Of a stretch of 51,652 bases of DNA, positions 1 through 7,364 are shown piece after piece. Origin of the DNA: JBBQFC01 sp038321615 (GTDB lineage Bacteria > Bacteroidota > Bacteroidia > Flavobacteriales_D > Cryomorphaceae). Position 1 is the stretch's first letter, and each line of letters opens with the position of its first letter. The DNA is taken from the NCBI GenBank assembly GCA_038321615.1, contig JBBQFC010000017.1, positions 1 to 51,652 of the forward strand, in the 5' to 3' direction. The notes beneath the pieces were generated by a model. It had not been told where the DNA came from and did no database searches. It worked only from the letters and a program-made list of their open reading frames with translations. A program made the position numbers and the translations under genes.

Positions 1-2
1 TA

Positions 3-749
3 CCCCTTTTACTAAGTCTCCTTCTTCCCATTTTAGCGCTCGCGCAAGATTTTGCTTCCCTGAGTCCCAAAGAACGTATTGCCGCAGCAGAACGGGAGGA
101 AGTCGAAGCCGCTCAAGATGCGTCCTATATGCAGATGATGCAGCAGGGGCACGAACTCTTTAAAAAACGACATTACCTCAAGGCCATTCACAAGTACGAA
201 GAGGCACGCACTCAACGCCCGCTCAATGTGTATCCAAAAGTGATTATTGCCGATATTGAATTGAGCATGAAGGATACGCTGACCACGCTGCGGGCCGCAG
301 AGAAATTAGAACTCGAAAAACCCCAGTTGCCTGAACCGCCTAAGGCAGATACCGAGAAGGTTGCCGAACCTAAGCCAATTGATATTCCGAAAGAAACCCC
401 GAAACAGCGCTTGGAGAAAGTGGAGAAATGGGAGGCGGAAGAGCGGAGAAAATTAGAACAAGCTCGTCAGCAGCAAAATGAAACCAAGCCAGCAGTTGCT
501 GAAACAGCGAAGGGCGACGTTCCCAAAATGTCAGTTGCCGATTATCAAAAAGAACTAGCGCAAAAATATCCCAAAGGGATAACCGAAGAGATCTCTACCG
601 AAGGAAATAAGACGATCACAAAAAGAATTGTAGTGTCCGGCGAAACGGGCAACGAGTATAAAAAAGTGGTGCACAATTGGGGTGGAGTATTCTTTTTCAA
701 AAACGGAGAGTCGGTCACCGAGCGCGTCTGGAACCAAGAAACCCAGTAG
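3..749 (+). CDS. Secreted TPR-like protein, 5' end cut by window edge
   Basis: The frame is open back to the first base, so the true start lies outside the window. The first visible residues (PLLLSLLLPILALAQ) are the hydrophobic core and cleavage region of a signal peptide, so the protein is exported. After it come a charged helical stretch and one TPR-like helix pair (GHELFKKRHYLKAIHKYEEA). A Pro/Glu/Lys-rich linker (about 90-170 residues in) follows, then a compact C-terminal module (ITEEISTEGNKTITKRIVV ... WGGVFFFKNG) that I know from other Bacteroidota TPR proteins of unknown role. The annotated-looking Met at 129 is internal. No enzymatic motif is visible. Function unknown; probably periplasmic. 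Confidence 0.75.
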   Translation, partial: PLLLSLLLPILALAQDFASLSPKERIAAAEREEVEAAQDASYMQMMQQGHELFKKRHYLKAIHKYEEARTQRPLNVYPKVIIADIELSMKDTLTTLRAAEKLELEKPQLPEPPKADTEKVAEPKPIDIPKETPKQRLEKVEKWEAEERRKLEQARQQQNETKPAVAETAKGDVPKMSVADYQKELAQKYPKGITEEISTEGNKTITKRIVVSGETGNEYKKVVHNWGGVFFFKNGESVTERVWNQETQ

Positions 750-950
750 GGCTTTTCTTTCGATCCAATCCAAAACTTCTCAATTCACAACCATTGATAG
801 GTCATTGGCCATTCGTCCGAAGTTGGTGAGTATTTAACCTTTTATTAGCCGGTTTTTACCCTTGCTGCAAACGCAAGGTTCAGAACAAGGAAGAACGGTA
901 GATTTACATATCATTTTTGGTTAAAGATGGAGTGTGCTGAGCAGAGCACC

Positions 951-990
951 TGAAAGCGAACAGGCCGCAGGCCGTTCGCTTTCATTTTTT
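951..990 (+). terminator. Strong rho-independent terminator hairpin
   Basis: An 11-bp perfect stem (TGAAAGCGAAC at 951-961 with GTTCGCTTTCA at 974-984) continues, after one bulged A, into GGCC/GGCC around a 3-base loop and is followed by six T. Two smaller hairpins precede it: CCTTGC/GCAAGG near 859-877 and GTGCT/AGCAC at 934-949. The upstream gene ends 200 bases earlier and DUF1883 starts 37 bases later. The hairpin could therefore end a small RNA lying in 750-950, act as an attenuator for the DUF1883 pair, or terminate a long 3' UTR. No protein gene is seen in 750-1026. Confidence 0.75.
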
Positions 991-1026
991 AAACTTATTT
1001 CATACATTCATCCAAAATCTCCACCG

Positions 1027-1374
1027 ATGAAATTTTTGCACCAACAATTTACGGCCAAAGCCGGTCAACGGATCATCGTAACTTTTAGCAAGCCCACTCG
1101 TGTCTTGCTGATTCACTCTACTCAAATGTCGAAGTATAAAGGCGGGAAAACGTATAACTATTTCGGGGGCTTTGCCGAAAAATCGCCAGTAGAATTTGAA
1201 GTAACGAACGAAGGTGTGTGGCACGCCATTATTGAAAAAGGGAATTACAGTAATCCGCTGGAAGTAACAGGTTCAGCAAAGCTGGCGAAAATTAAGTACA
1301 AAACGCTCAACGGTTCTGAAGAGATGGAAACTCATAAAAAACTCGAAGAGCAATACGACGATACCTTGGAATGA
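1027..1374 (+). CDS. DUF1883 domain protein
   Basis: A 115-residue protein that is nearly all one DUF1883 domain: MKFLHQQF at the start, a basic FSKPTRVLL strand, YNYFGGFAEKSPVEF in the middle and GVWHAIIEKG. This domain is a small beta-rich fold of unknown role in bacteria. I chose the ATG at 1027 because the family begins at MKFLH; the longer frame from a GTG at 934 would translate straight through the terminator hairpin at 951-990. No signal peptide, so cytoplasmic. Its stop overlaps the start of the following cyclophilin lipoprotein (ATGA), so the two are translationally coupled. Confidence 0.8.
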   Translation: MKFLHQQFTAKAGQRIIVTFSKPTRVLLIHSTQMSKYKGGKTYNYFGGFAEKSPVEFEVTNEGVWHAIIEKGNYSNPLEVTGSAKLAKIKYKTLNGSEEMETHKKLEEQYDDTLE

Positions 1375-2156
1375 AAATTTCTCGGGGCTTTCAGGCTCAG
1401 TTTCTTGCAGTGTGCTTGTTTGCAACGTCTTGCGAAACCAGAGAAAAAACGACTGAGCTTTCAGAACCCAGCCCTGCTCCTGTAGTTGAAGACACTGTGC
1501 CGCAGGCACAACGGAAATGGCCTCTGCTGAATCAAAAGAATTTTGAGCCGTTCTTGATGGGATATTTCCAAACCCATAGTCAGCGAAAAATCGCCTTAAA
1601 CACACCTTACGGCCAAATAAAATTCGAACTTTTTGACGATACACCCCTGCACACGGCTAACTTTTTGATGCTGATCGAGCGCGGTTATTTCAAAGGAACT
1701 GTTTTCACACGTGTCATCGATAAATTTGTGATTCAAGGCGGAACAAATGACAGCGAGATCGAAGAAGTTAAGCGCATTCTGATTGGAGCTTATGATCTTC
1801 CTCCAGAAATCCGTTCCAACCGGGTGCATCGCAAAGGAGCATTGGCAATGGCAAGGGAGTATGAGAACAATCCGGATATGCTTTCTTCGGCCTATAATTT
1901 TTACATCGTGGAAGGCGAAGTGCTCAATATCCCGCAAATCATGTCGATTGAAAGGCAACACGACGTATCGATTTCATCGCAAAAAAGAGAAGTTTATACC
2001 ACCATTGGCGGCACCCCCCACCTTGATGGGAAACATACGGTATTTGGGCAGGTGTATGAAGGATGGGATGCACTCGAAAAGTTATCGGCAATTCCTACCG
2101 ATAAGTCCGATTGGCCTTTGGAGCCGCATTACACAGATTTTGAAATTATACAGTAA
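1371..2156 (+). CDS. Cyclophilin-type peptidyl-prolyl isomerase lipoprotein
   Basis: A 261-residue cyclophilin that speeds cis/trans isomerisation of proline peptide bonds. Residues 1-21 form a lipoprotein signal (LFATSC, lipid-attachment Cys 21), followed by a Glu/Pro-rich linker, so the enzyme should be anchored to a membrane face in the periplasm. The cyclophilin domain starts near residue 70 (TPYGQIKFELFDDTPLHTANF). It has the core motif FTRVIDKFVIQGG, with the catalytic Arg, and the late motif LDGKHTVFGQV. An insertion between these (roughly residues 125-215) is larger than in E. coli PpiA but common in Bacteroidota homologues. The start overlaps the DUF1883 stop by four bases. Likely role: folding of exported proteins. 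Confidence 0.88.
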   Translation: MKISRGFQAQFLAVCLFATSCETREKTTELSEPSPAPVVEDTVPQAQRKWPLLNQKNFEPFLMGYFQTHSQRKIALNTPYGQIKFELFDDTPLHTANFLMLIERGYFKGTVFTRVIDKFVIQGGTNDSEIEEVKRILIGAYDLPPEIRSNRVHRKGALAMAREYENNPDMLSSAYNFYIVEGEVLNIPQIMSIERQHDVSISSQKREVYTTIGGTPHLDGKHTVFGQVYEGWDALEKLSAIPTDKSDWPLEPHYTDFEIIQ

Positions 2157-2165
2157 GTAATCTAA

Positions 2166-2191
2166 CCGATAAGGCTTAAATGCCTTGTCGG
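2166..2191 (+). terminator. Possible terminator hairpin after the cyclophilin gene
   Basis: CCGATAAGGC (2166-2175) pairs with GCCTTGTCGG (2182-2191) over ten positions, one of them a G-T pair, with a six-base loop, just after the stop at 2156. The following T-run is weak, so termination is inferred only. The rest of 2192-2345 shows nothing I can name. Confidence 0.4.
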
Positions 2192-2345
2192 CATGCATTT
2201 AAAGAGCATTCTCACCTTCGAGCCTATCAGATAATTCCTTTAAACGCTGTATAGAAATGCGCAGAATTTGGAAGGCTAACTGTCTAATATCAAATCAATG
2301 CTCAACAGAAATGGAGTGGCTCGATATAATTCGTAATTTCCTGCC

Positions 2346-4127
2346 ATGAAAAATATTTACCTCCTTATTTTTTTCAGCCTGGCTTGTATTGCTGGTAGAG
2401 CGCAATCATTCGAGATTCTCCCACGATACCTCACAGACCACGAGCGAAGCGCCATGCCGACCTACAGCTTTCCTGCTGCTCGTGGTATCGAGACTCCGCC
2501 CCCATTCAGCAATCTTCGAACAATGGCCGAGTGGGAGGAAATTCAAGCGCTTACCATTACCTGGACGGGTTATCCATCGATTCTAAAACAGATCGTTCGT
2601 GCGGCGAAAGAAAGCACGCGTGTTATTGTTTTCTGTTCAAGCACCACATCGGTGACCAATTATCTTATGGGTAGTCAGGCGGGTGGTCCTTTAAATAACA
2701 TGGATAATATAGACTTGGTAATAGCCGATTTCAACAGCGTTTGGATGCGCGATTACGGCGCTAATACCGTTTATGGCAACCGCGTAGATAGTATCATCTT
2801 AGTCGATTGGATATACAACCGCCCACGCCCCGCCGACGACGTAATTCCCGAAGTGCTGGCCAATCACCTTGGTGTAAACCTCTATTCCACGACATCTGCT
2901 CCCTCCGATTTGGTAAATACCGGCGGTAATTTTATGAGCGACGGGCAGGGAACTGCCTTTGCGAGTGAGCTTATCTTAGAAGAAAATGAACAAGGAAATC
3001 CCTACCAGGTTTCCGTTAAAACGGAAAGCGAAATCGACCAAATTCTCACGGATTTCCAAGGGATAGCCCGCTACATCAAAATGACTGCTCTCCAATATGA
3101 CATCATAAACCACATCGATATGCACATTAAGCTGCTCGACGAGCGCACCTTGCTCGTAGGTGAGTATCCGGCGGGAGTGGCTGACGGGCCGCAGATCAAT
3201 GCCAATATCGACTATGTGGTTAATACGTTTCTATCCTATTTTAGTGAAGATTTCAAAGTGGTGCGCATCCCTATGCCCGATAGCCCGGGTGGCAACTGGC
3301 CCGATAGTAATCCTTCGGCCTATTACCGCACTTATTCCAATGGCGTTTTTGTGAATAATACCTACATCTACCCTACTTACCGCGAACAATATGATACCAC
3401 TGCCGCACGGATCTACAGCGAACTCCTTCCCGGCTATATCTTGGTGCCGATCGATTGCGACAATAATCCCGACAATATTATTGCAGCCGCAGGAGCCATC
3501 CATTGCATTACGCATTCTGTGGGTGTGGCTGACCCGCTATTGATCACGCATAATCCACTTGCAGATACCTACGACGATGAAAATCCATACACGGTGATTG
3601 CCTCAGCAGAGCATCGCTCGGGAGTAGCAAACGCAAACTTATTCTGGCGTGTGGCGGGAGATGCAGAATTTAATAGCATACCCATGACGGCTTCGAGCGA
3701 AACAAACTGGGAAGCGGCAATTCCGGCTCAAGCGGTGGGTAGTATGCTGGAATATTTCGTGCAAGCCGAAGCCAATTCGGGTAAAGTTCAAACCCGCCCT
3801 ATTGTGGCACCCGAAGGTTTTTGGAAATTTGAAGTTTTGGGAGAAATATTGGGAGTCGACCAGGTCGATAACCTGAGATCGCAGCCAGTGTACCCAAATC
3901 CAGCGAATGGACTGGTTTCTATTCCAATCTCTACGGTGCACGCAGAAAGCGTAGAAGTTTACCTAAGCGACCTTTCTGGAAAAAAGTTGGATTCTATTTA
4001 CCGCGGTGTAATCTCGGGCGAACGAAGGCTTTCCTACACCACCGATCACTTAGCGAGCGGTGCCTATTTGATTGTAATCGAAGGCGCAGCTAATCGCCGA
4101 TCGCAACTGCTGATGGTGGATCGATAA
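2346..4127 (+). CDS. Secreted peptidylarginine deiminase (PPAD-like) with T9SS sorting domain
   Basis: A 593-residue exported enzyme of the PAD_porph/agmatine deiminase superfamily, which converts a guanidino group to a ureido group. It has a signal peptide (residues 1-19, ending GRAQ). The catalytic set is Asp136 in WMRDYG, His256 and Asp258 in NHIDMH, and Cys387 in GAIHCITH. Arg159 and Arg161 in YNRPRP sit where Porphyromonas gingivalis PPAD has the two Arg residues that hold the C-terminal carboxylate of a peptide, and TGGNFMSDG also matches PPAD. This favours a protein or peptide substrate over agmatine. After the catalytic domain come an Ig-like region (about 410-495) and a type A T9SS C-terminal domain starting at VYPNPANG, so it should be secreted and surface-anchored or released. 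Its 3' end overlaps the convergent MutS-like gene by 38 bases. Confidence 0.87.
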   Translation: MKNIYLLIFFSLACIAGRAQSFEILPRYLTDHERSAMPTYSFPAARGIETPPPFSNLRTMAEWEEIQALTITWTGYPSILKQIVRAAKESTRVIVFCSSTTSVTNYLMGSQAGGPLNNMDNIDLVIADFNSVWMRDYGANTVYGNRVDSIILVDWIYNRPRPADDVIPEVLANHLGVNLYSTTSAPSDLVNTGGNFMSDGQGTAFASELILEENEQGNPYQVSVKTESEIDQILTDFQGIARYIKMTALQYDIINHIDMHIKLLDERTLLVGEYPAGVADGPQINANIDYVVNTFLSYFSEDFKVVRIPMPDSPGGNWPDSNPSAYYRTYSNGVFVNNTYIYPTYREQYDTTAARIYSELLPGYILVPIDCDNNPDNIIAAAGAIHCITHSVGVADPLLITHNPLADTYDDENPYTVIASAEHRSGVANANLFWRVAGDAEFNSIPMTASSETNWEAAIPAQAVGSMLEYFVQAEANSGKVQTRPIVAPEGFWKFEVLGEILGVDQVDNLRSQPVYPNPANGLVSIPISTVHAESVEVYLSDLSGKKLDSIYRGVISGERRLSYTTDHLASGAYLIVIEGAANRRSQLLMVDR

Positions 4128-5892
4128 GCCCGTATTTCTCCAGTAAGTAGGTGGCATTCATGTTGGCGCAAACCCCTGGCTCCAGCTTGTATCGAAAAGA
4201 GAGATCGCCATCGATGAAGTCTATTTCAAACCGGTAATTAGCCAGGTATTCAGGATATTCGGAGACCAGCTGGCATAGGCTCAAATCGTGAGTTGCGATT
4301 AGACCGCGTATGGGTAGTGTCATCAATTTCCGCACAAAAGCTGCCGACCCCTTCATTTTGTCAATGCTATTGGTTCCTTTCAATATCTCGTCGAGCACGG
4401 CAAAAATGGGTTTTCCGGATTGTGCTAAATCTACCAATTGCCGCAAGCGTTTGATTTCATTGAAGAAATAGCTTTCCTGATCGGCTAATGAATCTGTGGT
4501 AAGCATGGAAGTAAAAATAGCTACGGGCGCCATTTCCATCTTTTCTGCTTGAACAGGAAGGCCGCATTGGCTCAATACCATGTGGGTAGAAACCATGCGT
4601 AGGAAGGTGCTTTTTCCGGCCATATTCGCACCGGTAATAATGGCCATCCTGGTGGAGTCTGCAAGGTCGATACTATTGGCCACAGCCAATTGATCCATCA
4701 ATATATGACGGCCATTGACCATCCGAACACCTTCTGTAAGTTCAAAAGATGCATAGCTGTAATCGGGATTATTAAAGGCATAAATTCCAAAACTTATTTG
4801 GGCTTCCAACTCCTGGCAAAACTCAACCCATTGGTAAAAATCTTCGCCAAATGAAGCTTTCCACTTCGCCAGACGTCGAAAACAATGATAATCCCATTGA
4901 AGCAGTATATTGAGCCCGATAGACACGACTAAATTATTTCGACTATCTACAGCGCCTTGAATGCTTCCCAGAGCTTTAAATTGAGCGATCGCATCAAAGA
5001 GAGCATTCTTTTTTTCTCCATAATCGAAGAAAACCTTTTGAAATTTTTCGGCTTGGATACGCTCCAACAATCCCCCAAACCTCTGTGAGAGTTCGCCCGC
5101 TGCTTGCATTGCGTTAAATGCAGCCTGATGTTTTTGAAAACGGATTGCAATTGGTACAGCCGGAATAATCAAAAGCAGGATCCACTGCGAAAAGGTTAAA
5201 AAATCGAGTGACCACGCCACCAGACTAATTATGCTGAAGGCGGGCATGAGATATGCCAATCCCACATCTTTCCAGGCGGCGGGTTTATTTAACTTTAACT
5301 CCGTCCAGCGGTGGAGCTTAGCACGTAAATTGAGCGCGGCGGGCGCCAGCGAAATTTCTGCGATGTAGTTGAAAAGGAAATCGGGCTTCGTTGCAAGTTC
5401 TGCCACAGCCGCTTGCTTCGACAATATCTCTTCCTTTTCCATCTCCGGATATTTGAGCCAATCGGCTAAAATAAGCTGTGCCCAAGGCGAGGGGCAACGA
5501 TTCAAGTACGCGAAAATCCCCTTGTCCCCAAAGAAGTTTAAGTCAGCGGAAAAGGGGTGTCCACTTTCATGAAATTCTTTTCCAGAAGGTCGGTTTCGCC
5601 AACCGCCTTCAAACCGCACGATTTCATCTTTGAACAGATGGAGTAAGGCCTTTTCAAAGTCCAGTTGCTTTGCACAATCGGCATGGCGACGAACGAAAAA
5701 GAGAAAAATTACCATTCCAGCCACAGCAATGAGCCAGCTAAAGGCGATTGTCCAAAAGAAGTAGAGCGCAAAGCCGGAGATGAGGACTGTGGCTAATCGC
5801 AAAACCGACAAAATGCGAAGCCGCTTGGTCAATGTGGCCACTCTGGCTTGCGTTTTTAAAATAGCTTGGTCGTAAAAGGCCGCTTGCTTCAT
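4090..5892 (-). CDS. Membrane-anchored MutS-family ATPase
   Basis: A 600-residue protein with a C-terminal MutS ATPase domain: Walker A TGANMAGKSTFLRM, Walker B FAVLDEILKGTN, and ATHDLSLCQL after it. The N-terminal mismatch-recognition domains of MutS are absent. Instead there are two predicted transmembrane helices at about residues 28-68 (LRLATVLISGFALYFFW, then WLIAVAGMVIFLFFV) and two more around 205-250. It therefore looks like a membrane protein with a cytosolic MutS-type ATPase clamp, a type seen across Bacteroidota. Its substrate is unknown and it should not be called mismatch repair MutS. The last 38 bases overlap the 3' end of the deiminase gene on the other strand. Confidence 0.85.
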   Translation of the reverse strand: MKQAAFYDQAILKTQARVATLTKRLRILSVLRLATVLISGFALYFFWTIAFSWLIAVAGMVIFLFFVRRHADCAKQLDFEKALLHLFKDEIVRFEGGWRNRPSGKEFHESGHPFSADLNFFGDKGIFAYLNRCPSPWAQLILADWLKYPEMEKEEILSKQAAVAELATKPDFLFNYIAEISLAPAALNLRAKLHRWTELKLNKPAAWKDVGLAYLMPAFSIISLVAWSLDFLTFSQWILLLIIPAVPIAIRFQKHQAAFNAMQAAGELSQRFGGLLERIQAEKFQKVFFDYGEKKNALFDAIAQFKALGSIQGAVDSRNNLVVSIGLNILLQWDYHCFRRLAKWKASFGEDFYQWVEFCQELEAQISFGIYAFNNPDYSYASFELTEGVRMVNGRHILMDQLAVANSIDLADSTRMAIITGANMAGKSTFLRMVSTHMVLSQCGLPVQAEKMEMAPVAIFTSMLTTDSLADQESYFFNEIKRLRQLVDLAQSGKPIFAVLDEILKGTNSIDKMKGSAAFVRKLMTLPIRGLIATHDLSLCQLVSEYPEYLANYRFEIDFIDGDLSFRYKLEPGVCANMNATYLLEKYGLIDPPSAVAIGD

Positions 5893-5949
5893 CTCGCGAA
5901 AGTACAGATTGAAATTTTGGTCGATTTGTTAAATCTTCCATTACATGTA

Positions 5950-5978
5950 TTGTATTTAAATGTAGGTACATATATTTG
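5950..5978 (+). promoter_or_regulatory. MarR promoter with overlapping inverted repeat
   Basis: TTG at 5950-5952, 18 bases, then TATATTTG at 5971-5978 fits the Bacteroidota housekeeping promoter. The last G is only four bases before the ATG at 5983, so the transcript is predicted to be leaderless or nearly so. An inverted repeat ATGTA-GG-TACAT (5960-5971) runs into the -7 element and is a plausible MarR operator for self-repression (inference). Confidence 0.6.
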
Positions 5979-5982
5979 CACC

Positions 5983-6453
5983 ATGGAAATTGAAAAAGCC
6001 ATCCACCAGGAGAAATTTGAGAGCGACTTTCAAAAAGCTGTGATCAATATTCACTACACCAGCAGTTGGCTGAGCCACGCGCACGGGCAAGTGTTTAAAG
6101 CCTACGATCTGAGCATGCAGCAGTTTAACATATTGCGCATCCTCCGCGGGCAATTTCCAGCGAGCGCCACAGTCAATTTGTTAATTGAACGCATGATTGA
6201 CAAGAGTTCGAACGCTTCTCGCATCGTAGAAAAGCTTCGTCAGAAAGGCTTAGTAAAGCGGAAAGTCTGCAAAGACGACCGACGCAAAGTAGATGTAATC
6301 ATTACCGAAACCGGTCTCGAATTGGTGGAAAAAGCCAGCTCGGAATTGCGAAAAATACAAGACTGTTTTAACGCTCTAACAGCGGAAGAATACGGTGATC
6401 TCAACGCATTGCTCGATAAAATGCGTTCTAAAAATGTAAGCCTAAACTCCTAA
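5983..6453 (+). CDS. MarR-family transcriptional regulator
   Basis: A 156-residue winged-helix regulator. The dimerisation helix occupies about residues 1-35. The DNA-binding helix-turn-helix is at about 50-90 (MQQFNILRILRG ... NLLIERMIDKSSNASRIVEKL), and the wing is LVKRKVCKDDRRKVDVIIT with the usual basic DDRR turn. I placed the start at the ATG directly after the promoter; the longer open frame to 5866 would run through the promoter. YceI follows 11 bases downstream, a pairing I have seen often in Bacteroidota, and probably shares its transcript. An inverted repeat over the promoter suggests autorepression. The signal it senses cannot be told. Confidence 0.88.
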   Translation: MEIEKAIHQEKFESDFQKAVINIHYTSSWLSHAHGQVFKAYDLSMQQFNILRILRGQFPASATVNLLIERMIDKSSNASRIVEKLRQKGLVKRKVCKDDRRKVDVIITETGLELVEKASSELRKIQDCFNALTAEEYGDLNALLDKMRSKNVSLNS

Positions 6454-6464
6454 TAAAGAATAAC

Positions 6465-7076
6465 ATGAAAACAATTGCACTAACATTAACAGCCTTGTCT
6501 ATCGCTTTTGGAAGCGTAGCAGGAAATGGCGGCGAAGAAAAGACGACCGCAAAAGTAAACACCGAAAAAAGCACCGTTTTCTGGACGGGCAAGAAAGTAA
6601 CGGGTGAACATACCGGCACCTTGGGGCTTAAAAGCGGCGAAGTAGTGATCGAAAACGGCGCGCCTGTTTCGGCAACGATGATTTTGGATATGTCCAAAAT
6701 AGTCTGCACCGACATTAAGGATGATGGCACCAATCAACAATTTCTGGGCCACCTCAACTCGCCCGATTTCTTTAGCGTAGAAGCCCATCCACAAGGAGAG
6801 TTTAAAGCCACCAGCTTTACTCCTATTGCCGGTACAAAAGACCGCGAACCAAACTACACCGTTAAAGGCACCCTTACGTTGAAAGGAGTTAGTCACCCCA
6901 TCGAGTTTCCAGCCTTTGTAAGCGTAAAAGGAAAAACAGTCGTGGCCAATGGAAAATTGACCTTCGACCGTACCAAGTACGACATCAAATACGGCTCAGG
7001 CAATTTCTTCGATGGCCTCGGCGATAAAGTAATCTACGACGATGTAGCTCTTAACTTTGTACTGTCGGCGAATTAA
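6465..7076 (+). CDS. YceI-family periplasmic lipid-binding protein
   Basis: A 203-residue exported protein with a signal peptide (MKTIALTLTALSIAFGSVAG) and one YceI domain, a lipocalin-like barrel that in characterised members binds long isoprenoid or fatty amides. Diagnostic stretches are STVFWTGKKVTGEHTGT near the start, the central LGHLNSPDFFSVEAHP, and VKGTLTLKGVSHPIEFP followed by FDRTKYDIKYGSG. It lies 11 bases after the MarR gene and is closed by a strong terminator at 7096. Its expression is probably set by that MarR protein. Confidence 0.9.
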   Translation: MKTIALTLTALSIAFGSVAGNGGEEKTTAKVNTEKSTVFWTGKKVTGEHTGTLGLKSGEVVIENGAPVSATMILDMSKIVCTDIKDDGTNQQFLGHLNSPDFFSVEAHPQGEFKATSFTPIAGTKDREPNYTVKGTLTLKGVSHPIEFPAFVSVKGKTVVANGKLTFDRTKYDIKYGSGNFFDGLGDKVIYDDVALNFVLSAN

Positions 7077-7095
7077 TTTCCACTTTATAAATTTG

Positions 7096-7126
7096 AAAAG
7101 CCGACTCGAAAGGGTCGGCTTTTTTA
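7096..7126 (+). terminator. Terminator of the MarR-YceI unit
   Basis: AAAAGCCGAC (7096-7105) pairs perfectly with GTCGGCTTTT (7114-7123), with an eight-base loop and a T-run. It lies 19 bases after the YceI stop. Confidence 0.88.
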
Positions 7127-7198
7127 ATTTATTTCTCTTAAGATGGAGTTGTGATTCTTTGGTAATCAACATTCAGCAGCAACTTTCGATCATCAGTT

Positions 7199-7221
7199 CC
7201 GCTGCATTTGTAATGCTGCGG
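7199..7221. repeat. REP-like palindrome, single copy
   Basis: A 23-base imperfect palindrome with arms CCGC-T-GCATT and AATGC-T-GCGG around TGT; the two T face each other as a mismatch. The same core is repeated at 18511-18765 and 20739-20795. Here it stands alone, between the YceI terminator and the terminator of the convergent BON gene. Confidence 0.75.
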
Positions 7222-7312
7222 CACGCTTGCGTCTTTAGATATTTCCAACACATATCAATCTCCCGAAAGTAAAAGAGTAGGGCTTCGCGAATTGTTTTGA
7301 ATTCCCGGGGTA

Positions 7313-7343
7313 ATAAAAAATCCCCCAATTCTCAGGGGGATTT
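7313..7343 (-). terminator. Terminator of the BON gene
   Basis: Read on the minus strand, ATCCCCC pairs with GGGGGAT and is followed by six T. It lies just past the stop of the minus-strand gene at 7365. The A/T flanks on both sides could let it act in both directions. Confidence 0.85.
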
Positions 7344-7364
7344 CATTGATTTTGAGCTACTTTC

